Source of the DNA: Phycisphaeraceae bacterium | Lineage (GTDB): Bacteria; Planctomycetota; Phycisphaerae; Phycisphaerales; Phycisphaeraceae | NCBI GenBank assembly: GCA_020849625.1 | Contig: JADLFV010000128.1 | Location: forward strand, 1-64,000 | DNA: 64,000 nucleotides | Direction of reading: 5' to 3' | In this document: in pieces, positions 63,603 through 64,000 of the stretch | Layout of the letters: every line of letters begins with the position of its first letter | Position numbering within the stretch: the stretch's first letter is position 1 | The notes under the pieces: model-generated | What the model saw: only the letters and a program-made list of their open reading frames with translations | Database searches by the model: none | Told to the model about the DNA's origin: nothing | Program-made: the position numbers and the translations under genes

Positions 63603-64000
63603 TCAGGGCGACACGGATAATTCCACAAGTTGCCAGTACACCGCCGCATCCATGATGCCCGAGGCCGGCAGCAGCGGCACGTCGTAACCCGCCAAATCCA
63701 CCACCGCGTCGGCCAATGGCCAGTGCGGATTGAGATACACGTGGTCTGGTTGTGCAGTCAGGTCTGCCGCTGCCGGCTGGGAGCAGGTCCAGATCACGGG
63801 TATTCGCAAATCCCGCAATGCAATCAAGGTTTCCCACGGCGTGGCCTGATACTCCAGCGCGATCGCTGCGGAAAACCGACCTGGCGTGAGTTCTTTGTCC
63901 TTGGTCACCGTGAACCAGTCCGGCCGGGGCGGCTGCTGGATTTCGGCGGGGACCAGATGCCCCTGTGCGTACACCGCCACCGGCAAACCAGTAGCGTGCG
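63603..64000 (-). CDS. Hypothetical protein, partial (extends past the window)
   Basis: About 130 residues of the C-terminal part are visible; the frame stays open to position 64000 (HATGLPVAVYAQGHLVPAEIQQPPRPDWF at the visible end), so the start lies outside. Text: VTKDKELTPGRFSAAIALEYQATPWETLIALRDLRIPVIWTCSQ and YDVPLLPASGIMDAAVYWQLVEL. No family recognised. The block WPLADAVVDLAGYDVPLLPASG recurs in no other gene of the window. Convergent with acs across a terminator. Confidence 0.55.
   Translation of the reverse strand, partial: HATGLPVAVYAQGHLVPAEIQQPPRPDWFTVTKDKELTPGRFSAAIALEYQATPWETLIALRDLRIPVIWTCSQPAAADLTAQPDHVYLNPHWPLADAVVDLAGYDVPLLPASGIMDAAVYWQLVELSVSP

Overview
The window looks like chromosomal DNA from a GC-rich planctomycete, most likely the Phycisphaerae. 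Pointers are two short secreted proteins ending in a PTPASAAAGLAL-type membrane anchor followed by arginines (a PEP-CTERM variant common in that class), a matrixin-like PEP-CTERM protease, type IV/II prepilins, a DUF4159 protein, GH127, a sialate O-acetylesterase-like enzyme, an NHL-repeat protein and a scattered rather than clustered housekeeping set. The assignment is inference from gene content; no rRNA or tRNA gene was seen. About 50 genes are called, densely packed on both strands.

Layout. 1-930: remnant of an IS110-type transposase and REP-like repeats. 0.9-4.5 kb: prepilin, agmatine-to-putrescine pair (AguB, AguA), thioredoxin-like protein. 4.6-10.9 kb: large exported protein with a pseudopilin-like tail, TrkA-N protein, dihydrolipoyl dehydrogenase, lone F1-ATPase beta subunit. 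11-16 kb: two tandem exported esterases, a ParA-like ATPase, a membrane protein, a metalloprotease. 16-21 kb: PolX and full-length glycine decarboxylase P protein. 21-26 kb: zinc-ribbon protein, CoaB, M16-like protein lacking its zinc motif, Hpt-like protein lacking its histidine, pilin-like protein, AraC regulator. 27-33 kb: PhyH dioxygenase, URO-D-like protein, NHL protein, family-5 uracil-DNA glycosylase, HDOD-GGDEF protein, NYN nuclease. 33-41 kb: pyrH, frr, a DUF4159 giant, a PEGA lipoprotein, a PadR-controlled membrane protein. 41-49 kb: rpsT, an HTH protein carrying a dockerin-like calcium loop, a Pat-type acyltransferase/ADP-forming acyl-CoA synthetase, YebC, an S41 protease, acylphosphatase, proB. 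49-64 kb: kdtA, metG, GH127, pyruvate dehydrogenase E2, two PEP-CTERM paralogues, sialate esterase, RtcB2, acs and a partial gene.

Functional links: AguA and AguB form a complete agmatine-to-putrescine route. E2 (54.4 kb) and E3 (7.6 kb) belong to 2-oxoacid dehydrogenase complexes but lie far apart. Acs (61 kb) and the GNAT-fused synthetase (42-45 kb) are a plausible acetyltransferase/substrate pair. PadR and the adjacent membrane protein form an evident operon with a palindromic operator.

The most unusual feature is the repeat landscape. Many gaps hold hairpins whose arms are tandem 7-nt (sometimes 8- or 9-nt) words, with a different word at each locus. These arms repeatedly supply the stop codon, the start codon or terminal codons of adjacent genes, and at least three arrays lie in frame inside conserved enzymes (ParA, KdtA, E2). 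A second short word, TTCCGGGGGC with its complement, is spliced in frame into at least eight proteins as Ser-Gly-Gly-Gly or Pro-Gly-Ser inserts (GcvP three times, KdtA several times). Both look like active, frame-tolerant micro-insertion processes and are the best candidates here for something undescribed.
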